A stretch of 5,234 nt of DNA from Rugosibacter sp. (GTDB lineage Bacteria; Pseudomonadota; Gammaproteobacteria; Burkholderiales; Rhodocyclaceae): contig JAUSQB010000324.1 of the NCBI GenBank assembly GCA_030652715.1, positions 1 to 5,234 on the forward strand. Reading direction: 5' to 3'. The stretch's first letter is position 1. Each line of letters starts with the position of its first letter. Under the pieces are notes generated by a model. That model was given only the letters and a program-made list of their open reading frames with translations, was not told the origin of the DNA and made no database searches. Position numbers and translations under genes: made by a program. Shown here one piece after another: positions 1-5,234 of the stretch.

Positions 1-400
1 GTAGGGCAATGAAAGGAAATTCCGGCGCATCGGCCGCCAGCAGCGGTGAGAGCAAATGCCCTTCCAGATGGTGCACGGGCAAAACGGGGATATTGAGCGC
101 CTGGCCAAGCGATTCAGCAAAGCTGGCACCCACCAGCAGTGCACCGGCCAGCCCCGGGCCCGCTGTGTAGGCAATCGCATCAATATCCTGACGCGTGCAT
201 GCACTGGTCGTCAGCACATGCGTAAGCAGTGGAATCAGCCGACGAATATGGTCGCGCGATGCCAATTCAGGCACCACACCGCCATAAATTTCATGCATGA
301 GCACCTGGCTGTGCACGGCATGCGCGAGCAGGCCTCGTTCAGTGTCGTAGAGGGCCAGGCCGGTTTCGTCGCAGGAAGATTCAATACCTAAAACTCGCAT
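1..400 (-). CDS. tsaD: TsaD, tRNA N6-adenosine threonylcarbamoyltransferase (N-terminal part, cut by window edge)
   Basis: TsaD (formerly Gcp/YgjD) transfers the threonylcarbamoyl group from threonylcarbamoyl-AMP to A37 of ANN-decoding tRNAs, giving t6A; in bacteria it acts in the cytoplasm with TsaB and TsaE. The visible 133 residues begin [14 protein letters not shown], the ASKHA nucleotide-binding start typical of the family. They contain [12 protein letters not shown] (about 40-51), [16 protein letters not shown] (about 77-92) and PVHHLEGH (108-115). H111 and H115 of the last motif fall at the numbers of the metal-binding histidines in E. coli TsaD. The frame is unbroken and runs off the left edge; the family is usually about 340 residues, so some 60% is missing. 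The ATG at 400-398 is chosen because the conserved N-terminus starts there. No good Shine-Dalgarno sequence precedes it. It is divergent from rpsU, a common neighbour pair in proteobacteria. Identity is near certain. Confidence 0.97.
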   Translation of the reverse strand, partial: MRVLGIESSCDETGLALYDTERGLLAHAVHSQVLMHEIYGGVVPELASRDHIRRLIPLLTHVLTTSACTRQDIDAIAYTAGPGLAGALLVGASFAESLGQALNIPVLPVHHLEGHLLSPLLAADAPEFPFIAL

Positions 401-406
401 CGCTGC

Positions 407-412
407 ATTCTA
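407..412 (-). promoter_or_regulatory. Possible -10 element for tsaD, implying a near-leaderless mRNA
   Basis: On the minus strand TAGAAT (5 of 6 to the sigma-70 -10 consensus) ends six bases before the tsaD ATG. A transcript starting 6-8 bases after it would begin at or next to the A of the start codon. The -35 side is weak: the best hexamer is ATGTCA with a 15-bp spacer. No Shine-Dalgarno of normal strength or spacing is visible; the nearest purine run is GGATAG, which largely overlaps the -10 itself. This is inference from a short motif, and the true promoter could lie further up, overlapping the rpsU promoter. Confidence 0.3.
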
Positions 413-426
413 TCCGCTGCACCCCT

Positions 427-454
427 TTGACATCTGCTTGAAAATCCTTAGAAT
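427..454 (+). promoter_or_regulatory. Sigma-70 promoter of rpsU and the downstream cluster
   Basis: A perfect -35 TTGACA (427-432) is followed after 16 bp by TAGAAT (449-454), 5 of 6 to consensus. Transcription is expected to start near 460-463, leaving a leader of about 25 nt before the rpsU ATG. The bases just after the -10 (455-461) are nearly all G or C, a discriminator type linked in E. coli to stringent control. This is the only strong forward promoter seen upstream of rpsU, so it probably drives rpsU and, through readthrough, yqeY and dnaG. Confidence 0.8.
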
Positions 455-486
455 GCACGCCTCTTCGTCTTATCAAGGTCACTGCA

Positions 487-699
487 ATGCCTGGTATTCG
501 TGTCAAAGAAAATGAGCCTTTTGAAGTTGCTGTCCGTCGCTTCAAGCGCACCATTGAAAAAGTAGGTCTCCTCACCGAGCTGCGAGCCCGTACGTTTTAC
601 GAAAAGCCCACTTCCGAGCGCAAGCGTAAAGCGGCGGCTGCGGTTAAGCGGCATAAAAAACGTATCAGCAGCCAGTTGTTGCCGCCAAAAATGTATTGA
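487..699 (+). CDS. rpsU: Small ribosomal subunit protein bS21
   Basis: S21 binds the platform of the 30S subunit near the 3' end of 16S rRNA and helps base pairing between mRNA and rRNA during initiation. The 70-residue product has the normal family length and the expected landmarks: [18 protein letters not shown] at residues 4-21, GLLTELRAR at 27-35, [10 protein letters not shown] at 39-48 and the C-terminus LPPKMY. It is very basic throughout, as expected of an rRNA-binding protein. The start ATG has an AAGG at 475-478 with 8 bases of spacing. It is the first gene of the cluster, directly behind a strong promoter and followed by an intrinsic terminator, consistent with high expression relative to the genes downstream. 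No irregularities are seen. Confidence 0.98.
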   Translation: MPGIRVKENEPFEVAVRRFKRTIEKVGLLTELRARTFYEKPTSERKRKAAAAVKRHKKRISSQLLPPKMY

Positions 700-707
700 T
701 CTGCGTT

Positions 708-732
708 GGCAGTTGCGCACTGCGCACCTGCC
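708..732 (+). promoter_or_regulatory. Stem-loop just after the rpsU stop (first of three)
   Basis: GGCAG (708-712) pairs with CTGCC (728-732). After one T/C mismatch, TGCGC (714-718) pairs with GCGCA (722-726), leaving a 3-nt loop. The stem therefore has 10 pairs with one interruption, starting 9 nt after the rpsU stop. No T-tract follows, so it is unlikely to terminate by itself. A 3'-end stabiliser or processing element is possible. The same stretch can also be read as a tandem TGCGCAC heptamer (714-727). Confidence 0.5.
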
Positions 733-733
733 C

Positions 734-758
734 ATAGCAAGGTTAATCATGTTGCTAT
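734..758 (+). promoter_or_regulatory. Stem-loop in the rpsU-yqeY spacer (second of three)
   Basis: ATAGCAA (734-740) and TTGCTAT (752-758) form a perfect 7-bp inverted repeat around an 11-nt loop. It sits one base after the first stem-loop and two bases before the terminator stem. It could be an RNA hairpin or a dyad operator in DNA; nothing in the sequence decides between these. It is A/T-rich and modest in stability. Confidence 0.4.
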
Positions 759-760
759 AA

Positions 761-784
761 AAAAACCGCCAACAGGCGGTTTTT
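761..784 (+). terminator. Intrinsic terminator (attenuator) between rpsU and yqeY
   Basis: ACCGCC (765-770), a 4-nt AACA loop and GGCGGT (775-780) make a GC-rich stem. It is extended by AAAA (761-764) pairing with TTTT (781-784), and T-rich sequence follows to 790. This is a standard Rho-independent shape, and because of the flanking A and T runs it could also work in reverse. In E. coli a terminator sits in the matching place after rpsU and limits dnaG transcription. Partial readthrough here would reduce yqeY and dnaG relative to rpsU. Confidence 0.88.
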
Positions 785-807
785 GTGTTTCTTGAAAGGA
801 AATAAAA

Positions 808-1278
808 ATGACATCCATCACGCTTAAAGACCGTATCAGCGCCGACTGGAAAGCCGCCATGAAAGCAGGCGACCGCCCGCGTAAAGAGGCACTTTCTTTG
901 TTACTCGCAGCCATAAAGCAAAAACTGGTGGATGAGCGGGTTGAGCTGGATGACGCGGGTGTCGTCGCCGTGATTGAAAAAATGCTCAAGCAGCGCAAGG
1001 ATTCAATCACTCAGTATGAAGCTGCCAAACGGCAAGATCTGGCAGATGTGGAAAAATTTGAGGCGGAAGTGCTCTCCGCCTATATGCCCCAAGCGATGGA
1101 TGCCGCACAGATTGAGTCCATTATCACTGCCTCTATTCAAGCCGTAAGCGCAGCGGCACCGTCAGATATGGGCAAAGTGATTGCACACATCAAACCGCAA
1201 GTAGCGGGCCGCGCCGATATGGGCGAAGTATCGCGCCTGGTGAAAGCCAAGCTTAGTGCGTTAAGTGGCACGTCGTAG
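808..1278 (+). CDS. yqeY: YqeY family protein (GatB/YqeY domain)
   Basis: The 156-residue cytosolic protein belongs to the YqeY family, whose helical fold resembles the C-terminal tRNA-binding tail of GatB, the amidotransferase subunit that makes Gln-tRNA or Asn-tRNA. The role of the stand-alone protein is not established. Visible family marks are LKDRISADWKAAMKAGD near the start, the segment rich in QR, Y, A and R at about 66-76 (KQRKDSITQYEAAKR), LSAYMPQ at about 89-95, and the diagnostic C-terminal pair DMGKV (120-124) and GRADMGEVS (134-142). Length is normal (about 150). The ATG is preceded by AAGGA at 796-800 with 7 bases of spacing, a strong ribosome binding site. It lies 23 bp after the terminator and 33 bp before dnaG. 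A yqeY between rpsU and dnaG is usual in Betaproteobacteria and some other groups but absent from the E. coli operon. Confidence 0.93.
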   Translation: MTSITLKDRISADWKAAMKAGDRPRKEALSLLLAAIKQKLVDERVELDDAGVVAVIEKMLKQRKDSITQYEAAKRQDLADVEKFEAEVLSAYMPQAMDAAQIESIITASIQAVSAAAPSDMGKVIAHIKPQVAGRADMGEVSRLVKAKLSALSGTS

Positions 1279-1305
1279 TGCAAAGCACAGAGATCAGCGC
1301 ATAAT

Positions 1306-1316
1306 AACAAGGTGAT
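1306..1316 (+). promoter_or_regulatory. Atypical translation start region of dnaG
   Basis: The only workable dnaG start is the GTG at 1312-1314, since the frame upstream to the stop at 1276 holds no ATG, GTG or TTG. The Shine-Dalgarno-like bases are not set back from it. AGGTGAT (1310-1316), which contains the start codon, is itself complementary to the common ATCACCT at the 3' end of 16S rRNA. No properly spaced Shine-Dalgarno is visible at 1295-1306. This predicts weak initiation. Confidence 0.5.
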
Positions 1317-3066
1317 TCCCGAAAGCTTCGTCCAGGAACTCCTCGCCCGCATTGATATTGTGGATGTGGTTGAGCGCTACGTGCCTTTGCGCAAAGGTGG
1401 CGCGAATTACAGCGCCTGTTGTCCGTTTCACTCGGAAAAAACCCCCTCGTTTACAGTCAGTCCTGCCAAGCAGTTTTATCACTGCTTTGGCTGCGGCGCG
1501 CATGGCAGCGCGGTGGGTTTTGTCATGCAATATGCCGGCATCGGCTTTATTGAAGCGATTGAAGAACTCGCCTCATCGGTGGGGTTATCGGTGCCGAAAA
1601 CCGAGCGCCACTATAGCGAACAAGCGAAAAAAGCGCCATTGACTGAATTAATGGCGCGCGCCATGCACTTTTATCGCGAACAACTCAAGATTTCGCCCAA
1701 AGCGGTGGATTACCTGCGTGCCCGAGGGCTGACCGGCGAGATAGCCGCTAAATTTGGCCTCGGTTATGCCCCCGATGGCTGGCAAAATTTGCAGCAGGTT
1801 TTCCCTGAGTACAGCGATAACGCACTGATTGAATGCGGCTTGGTGATCAGCAATGATCAGGGGCGTCGCTATGATCGGTTTCGCGACCGGGTGATGTTTC
1901 CGATCCTTGACCAACGCGGCAATGTCATTGGCTTTGGCGGGCGTGTGATTGGCGAAGGGGAGCCGAAATATCTCAATTCACCCGAGACTCCGCTGTTTGA
2001 AAAAGGTCGTGAGTTGTATGGCTTGCCCCAGGCGCGCAAGGCAATTCAAGAAGAAGATACCGTGCTGGTGGTGGAAGGCTATATGGATGTCGTGGGTCTG
2101 GCGCAACATGGCGTCGACAATGTGGTCGCCACGCTGGGCACTGCGGCGACCGATGCCAACGTACAAAAGTTGTTGAAGTTGGCCAGCCGCGTTGTGTTTT
2201 GTTTCGACCGGGATAGCGCCGGAGACCGTGCCGCCTGGCGTGCAATGGAGGTGAGTCTGGCGCATCTGGCGGATAATAAAGCAGTCGAGATACTGCAAAT
2301 GCCGGGCAACCAGGATCCGGACGAATTTATCCGCACACAAGGCAAGGAAGCCTTTGTTCATCACACGCGCAATGCCACGCGCTTATCTGAGTTTCTGGTG
2401 CGTGAATTAACCAAGCAAAACCCGCCGGTGAGCGCAGAAAATCGAGCAAAACTGGTGCATGAGGCAAAGCCCTTGCTGCAAAAAATTGCGGCACCGATAT
2501 TAAGAATTCAAATCGTCAAAGAGATTGCTGCCCGCGCTCAAGTGTCGCAAACCGAGGTGGAAGCCCAATGCGAGCTAAAGCCGCTTACCCGCAATCGGTA
2601 TGCACCGGCCCAGATGAAGCAGCGCCCGATACCTTCGACCATTGAGCATAAATTACTGAAAATTGTGCTGCATAAACCCATATGGGCAGCACAGTTGCCG
2701 CTGGATTTGATCAATGGCGAGCAACCGGCGGGCGCAGCGCTGCATGCCATTGCCCAGGCGATTGCGCACGGCGAGCTGGCGGCGGCAGGTTTTGGCGTCA
2801 TGATTGAATTTTTTCGTGGCACAGCGCATGAGCCGCTGGTTGCGGCGCTGGCCACAACCAGCGAAGAAGAGCTTGATTTAGCCGCACTTGAAGCGGTTTT
2901 CAATGACGCGATTGTCCACTTGCAGCAGACCCAACTCACTGCTGAAATTGAAAAACTCAAGGAGCAGGCGCGGCAAGGGCTTAATTTGGAAGAACGTCAA
3001 CGATTGACTTATCTGCTGGCAAAAAAACGTAGCGTATCGCTTGATGCGGCAGATACCCTGCTCTGA
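1312..3066 (+). CDS. dnaG: DNA primase DnaG
   Basis: DnaG makes the RNA primers that start leading and Okazaki strands, acting at the fork with DnaB helicase. The 584 residues match the usual length (581 in E. coli). The N-terminal CHC2 zinc domain has ligands C37, H40, C58 and C61. The RNA polymerase core contains RFRDRVMFP (189-197) and a Toprim fold with the catalytic glutamate E255 in VEGYMD, plus D299 and D301 in the FDRDSAG metal-binding motif. These sit ten residues before E. coli E265, D309 and D311. The last 150 or so residues form the divergent, helix-rich DnaB-interaction domain. The GTG start is set by the conserved IPESFVQELL that follows it; E. coli has a few extra residues before its IP. 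It is transcribed with yqeY (33-bp gap), probably by readthrough of the upstream terminator, and its stop codon overlaps a promoter for rpoD. All key residues are present and there is no frameshift. Confidence 0.98.
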   Translation: MIPESFVQELLARIDIVDVVERYVPLRKGGANYSACCPFHSEKTPSFTVSPAKQFYHCFGCGAHGSAVGFVMQYAGIGFIEAIEELASSVGLSVPKTERHYSEQAKKAPLTELMARAMHFYREQLKISPKAVDYLRARGLTGEIAAKFGLGYAPDGWQNLQQVFPEYSDNALIECGLVISNDQGRRYDRFRDRVMFPILDQRGNVIGFGGRVIGEGEPKYLNSPETPLFEKGRELYGLPQARKAIQEEDTVLVVEGYMDVVGLAQHGVDNVVATLGTAATDANVQKLLKLASRVVFCFDRDSAGDRAAWRAMEVSLAHLADNKAVEILQMPGNQDPDEFIRTQGKEAFVHHTRNATRLSEFLVRELTKQNPPVSAENRAKLVHEAKPLLQKIAAPILRIQIVKEIAARAQVSQTEVEAQCELKPLTRNRYAPAQMKQRPIPSTIEHKLLKIVLHKPIWAAQLPLDLINGEQPAGAALHAIAQAIAHGELAAAGFGVMIEFFRGTAHEPLVAALATTSEEELDLAALEAVFNDAIVHLQQTQLTAEIEKLKEQARQGLNLEERQRLTYLLAKKRSVSLDAADTLL

Positions 3067-3072
3067 TATAAT
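3064..3072 (+). promoter_or_regulatory. Extended -10 promoter for rpoD, overlapping the dnaG stop
   Basis: TGATATAAT matches the extended -10 consensus TGnTATAAT at every defined base; its TGA is the dnaG stop codon. The -35 side is poor: TTGATG at 3041-3046 would need a 20-bp spacer. Extended -10 promoters can work without a good -35. The predicted start is around 3078-3080, giving a leader of roughly 117 nt before rpoD. A separate promoter would let sigma-70 be made independently of dnaG. Confidence 0.6.
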
Positions 3073-3083
3073 CACCGGTTCCC

Positions 3084-3114
3084 CAGCGCTTCCACTGTTT
3101 TTTATGGTGCGCTG
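3084..3114 (+). promoter_or_regulatory. Hairpin near the 5' end of the rpoD leader
   Basis: CAGCGC (3084-3089) pairs perfectly with GCGCTG (3109-3114). After a small internal loop (TT opposite T), CCA (3092-3094) pairs with TGG (3105-3107), closing a 10-nt loop rich in T. It starts only a few bases after the predicted transcription start, so the rpoD mRNA would begin with a structured 5' end. It lacks a trailing T-tract, so termination is unlikely. It may instead protect against 5'-end-dependent decay or bind a regulator. The remaining leader to 3196 shows no further strong structure or motif that I can support, apart from the GAGG ribosome binding site. Confidence 0.45.
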
Positions 3115-3196
3115 AACTATTTACTCTCAGTGCCCAAGGTCTACAGTAGCTGTCAATTATTACTGCGCCGTTCTTGTGTCTCCGCCGAGGATTATC

Positions 3197-5234
3197 ATGC
3201 CGAATAAAATCACCACGACAAAAAGCAAATCAAAAGCTGCCAGCGCAACGGTCGAGCAAAAGATTCCTGCCGCCAAAGCAAAGGCGGCACAAGCAACACC
3301 TGCGGCCCCATCAGTAAAACCTGCGCTGGTCGAAGTGGTTGCCAAAGGCCGTGGCCGCAAGAGTAAAGAGAAATTGATCATCGCGCCAGAAGCCGCGCCT
3401 CTCGATATGGATGCCAAGCGCAGCCGACTCAAAACCCTGATTGCCTTGGGCAAAGAGCGGGGTTATCTGACATATGCAGAAATTAACGATCATCTGCCGG
3501 ATGAGTTGGTTGATGCAGAGCAGATCGAATCGATTATCGCCACCTTTGCCGATATGTCGATACAAGTGTTCGATGAAGCACCCGCCGTCGAAGACATGCT
3601 GCTGAATCAAACGTCGCCAGCGCCGGTTGATGCCGAAGAAGTGGAAGAGCAAGCCGAGCAAGCCTTGTCCACCGTTGATTCCGAATTTGGCCGAACGACA
3701 GATCCCGTGCGTATGTATATGCGCGAAATGGGTTCAGTCGGGCTGCTGACGCGCGAGAGCGAAATTGAAATTGCCAAGCGCATCGAGGATGGCTTAAAGC
3801 ACATGGTAATGGCTATTTCTGCCTGCCCCACCACCATTGCCGCCATGCTCGACATGGCCGCGCGTGTCGCACGCGATGAGATGCGCGTTGATGAACTCAT
3901 TGATGGTCTGATTGATCCCAATGCGTCAGACGAAGAACTGGAAGCCGCCGCCACAGAAGAAGATGTTGAAGAAGACTTTGCCGATGGCGATGATGGCAGT
4001 GCACAAATATCTGCCTCATTGCTAAAACTCAAGCAGGATGCATTAGAACGTTTCTCGCTCATCCATGCGCTTTATGGAAAATTGCAACAGACATTGTCTA
4101 AAAAAGGCTCTGAGGACAAAAGCTATCTGCGCCTCAAAAAGCAGATTGCAGATGAGCTCTTGAACATCCGCTTTACGGCAAAAACAATTGAAAAGCTATG
4201 CGGTTCGGTGCGCAGCATTGTTGATGCCGTACGCAGTCATGAGCGGAAAATTCTGCATTTTTGTGTTGATAAATCGCATATGCCACGGCAGCATTTCATT
4301 AAGTCATTCCCCGGCAATGAAGTGGATACGGACTGGATCAAAAGAGAGATTCAGTCAGGCAAGCCTTATGCGGCCTTGCTCATTCGCAATGCCCCTAATG
4401 TGGTGGATGAACAGCATAATCTGATCGAACTCCAGAGCCGTACGGGTATTCCGCTCAAAGAGCTCAAAGACATCAACAAGCAGATGTCCACTGGTGAGGC
4501 CAAGGCCCGCCGTGCCAAGCGCGAAATGACCGAAGCCAACTTGCGGCTGGTGATTTCAATTGCCAAAAAATACACCAACCGTGGCCTGCAGTTTCTTGAT
4601 CTGATTCAAGAAGGCAACATTGGCTTGATGAAAGCCGTGGATAAATTTGAATACCGCCGTGGGTACAAGTTTTCAACCTATGCCACCTGGTGGATTCGGC
4701 AAGCCATTACCCGTTCAATTGCGGACCAGGCGCGCACTATCCGCATCCCGGTGCATATGATCGAAACCATTAACAAGATGAATCGCATCAGCCGCCAGAT
4801 TTTGCAGGAGACAGGTCAGGAGCCTCTGCCCGCCGTGCTGGCAGAAAAAATGGAAATGCCCGAGGACAAGATTCGCAAGATACTGAAAATTTCCAAAGAG
4901 CCTATTTCCATGGAAACGCCGATTGGCGACGATGACGATTCGCACTTGGGCGACTTTATCGAAGACCAAGGCACGCTGTTACCTAATGAAGCTGCGCTGT
5001 TTTCCAGCCTGCGTGATGTCACCAAGGAAATTCTCGATAGCCTCACGCCGCGCGAAGCCAAGGTTCTGCGCATGCGTTTCGGTATTGAAATGAACACCGA
5101 CCACACGTTAGAAGAAGTCGGCAAACAATTCGACGTCACCCGCGAGCGTATCCGTCAGATTGAAGCCAAAGCCCTGCGCAAGCTGCGCCATCCTACCCGT
5201 TCGGAAAAACTGCGCAGCTTCCTCGATTCGGAAA
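3197..5234 (+). CDS. rpoD: Primary sigma factor RpoD (sigma-70), open at the right edge
   Basis: RpoD directs RNA polymerase to housekeeping promoters. The frame is open for 679 codons to the window end and lacks only the last residue or so, judging by the E. coli C-terminus. Residues 1-74 form a Lys/Ala/Pro-rich extension. Region 1.1 follows (about 75-133, [13 protein letters not shown]), then region 1.2 from D169 ([11 protein letters not shown]) and the non-conserved region with an acidic stretch (about 245-265). Region 2 (from about 440) includes [15 protein letters not shown] and the -10 reading segment [11 protein letters not shown] with Q502 and T505, matching E. coli Q437 and T440. The region 3.2 finger [14 protein letters not shown] is at 577-590. 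Region 4.2 has R649, E650 and R653, matching the -35 contacts R584, E585 and R588. The ATG has GAGG (3187-3190) at 6-base spacing; the in-frame ATG at 3407 (M71) lacks one. It has its own promoter at the end of dnaG. Confidence 0.98.
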   Translation, partial: MPNKITTTKSKSKAASATVEQKIPAAKAKAAQATPAAPSVKPALVEVVAKGRGRKSKEKLIIAPEAAPLDMDAKRSRLKTLIALGKERGYLTYAEINDHLPDELVDAEQIESIIATFADMSIQVFDEAPAVEDMLLNQTSPAPVDAEEVEEQAEQALSTVDSEFGRTTDPVRMYMREMGSVGLLTRESEIEIAKRIEDGLKHMVMAISACPTTIAAMLDMAARVARDEMRVDELIDGLIDPNASDEELEAAATEEDVEEDFADGDDGSAQISASLLKLKQDALERFSLIHALYGKLQQTLSKKGSEDKSYLRLKKQIADELLNIRFTAKTIEKLCGSVRSIVDAVRSHERKILHFCVDKSHMPRQHFIKSFPGNEVDTDWIKREIQSGKPYAALLIRNAPNVVDEQHNLIELQSRTGIPLKELKDINKQMSTGEAKARRAKREMTEANLRLVISIAKKYTNRGLQFLDLIQEGNIGLMKAVDKFEYRRGYKFSTYATWWIRQAITRSIADQARTIRIPVHMIETINKMNRISRQILQETGQEPLPAVLAEKMEMPEDKIRKILKISKEPISMETPIGDDDDSHLGDFIEDQGTLLPNEAALFSSLRDVTKEILDSLTPREAKVLRMRFGIEMNTDHTLEEVGKQFDVTRERIRQIEAKALRKLRHPTRSEKLRSFLDSE

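Noticed and set aside
756..761. TATAAA as a -10 for a separate yqeY promoter
   Set aside because: No -35-like hexamer lies 15-19 bp upstream, and the transcript would start inside the terminator stem.
682..779. Alternative pairing of CCGCC at the rpsU 3' end (682-686) with GGCGG of the terminator (775-779) as an antiterminator
   Set aside because: Only five pairs over a long distance, competing with a local 10-bp hairpin. It is too weak to support a switch without further evidence.
1278..1288. Small hairpin GTGC-AAA-GCAC at the yqeY stop
   Set aside because: Four base pairs with no T-tract is too weak to call a terminator or regulatory element.
1844..1860. Direct repeat TGATCAG twice, 10 bp apart, within dnaG
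   Set aside because: It falls in coding sequence for an ordinary stretch (VISNDQ) and is short enough to be chance.
2538..2960. Long open frame on the minus strand inside dnaG (140 codons)
   Set aside because: Its product is a low-complexity Ser/Ala/Cys-rich chain with no family resemblance, fully opposite an intact, well-conserved dnaG. It is a shadow of codon use in the real gene.
3144..3165. CAGTA/TACTG inverted repeat in the rpoD leader
   Set aside because: Five pairs around a 12-nt loop with no extension is not distinguishable from chance.
3607..4062. Serine-rich open frame on the minus strand inside rpoD (151 codons)
   Set aside because: It mirrors Glu/Asp/Ala codons of the acidic non-conserved region of sigma-70 and has no recognisable domain or ribosome binding site.
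4188..4424. Plus-strand open frame of 78 codons in another frame of rpoD
   Set aside because: It overlaps the conserved sigma-70 frame, has no ribosome binding site and resembles no family.

Overview
This window is a chromosomal housekeeping locus, the macromolecular-synthesis cluster, from a member of the Betaproteobacteria. The assignment rests on the gene order (divergent tsaD, then rpsU-yqeY-dnaG-rpoD), on recognisable betaproteobacterial versions of S21 and DnaG, and on a sigma-70 with a Lys/Ala-rich N-terminal extension. The family cannot be fixed by eye. Base composition looks uniform and moderate in GC, and I see no mobile elements, tRNAs, CRISPR arrays or signs of transfer.

Layout. 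At the left edge, on the minus strand, lies the 5' part of tsaD (1-400), which encodes the catalytic subunit for the tRNA t6A modification. An 86-bp divergent intergenic region (401-486) holds a strong sigma-70 promoter for rpsU and a possible very short or leaderless start for tsaD. Next comes rpsU (487-699), followed by a 108-bp spacer that folds into three consecutive stem-loops. The last of these is a classic intrinsic terminator. yqeY (808-1278) and dnaG (1312-3066) follow on the plus strand. dnaG starts with GTG in an odd Shine-Dalgarno context. A consensus extended -10 promoter overlaps the dnaG stop codon and leads into a 5' leader of about 115-120 nt with a hairpin near its predicted start. 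rpoD (3197 to the window end) runs off the right edge only a residue or so short of the usual C-terminus.

How it works together. The cluster joins initiation of translation (S21), initiation of replication primers (DnaG) and initiation of transcription (sigma-70), with a tRNA-modification gene facing away. The three products are needed in very different amounts. The sequence suggests this is met by a strong promoter plus downstream terminator for rpsU, weak translation initiation for dnaG, and a separate promoter for rpoD. This general logic is established for the E. coli rpsU-dnaG-rpoD operon; the specific elements here are read from the sequence and are untested.

I do not find an undescribed system. 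The points worth a second look are regulatory: the triple stem-loop spacer, the dnaG start embedded in a 16S-complementary stretch, the rpoD promoter and leader, and the N-terminal extension of sigma-70.
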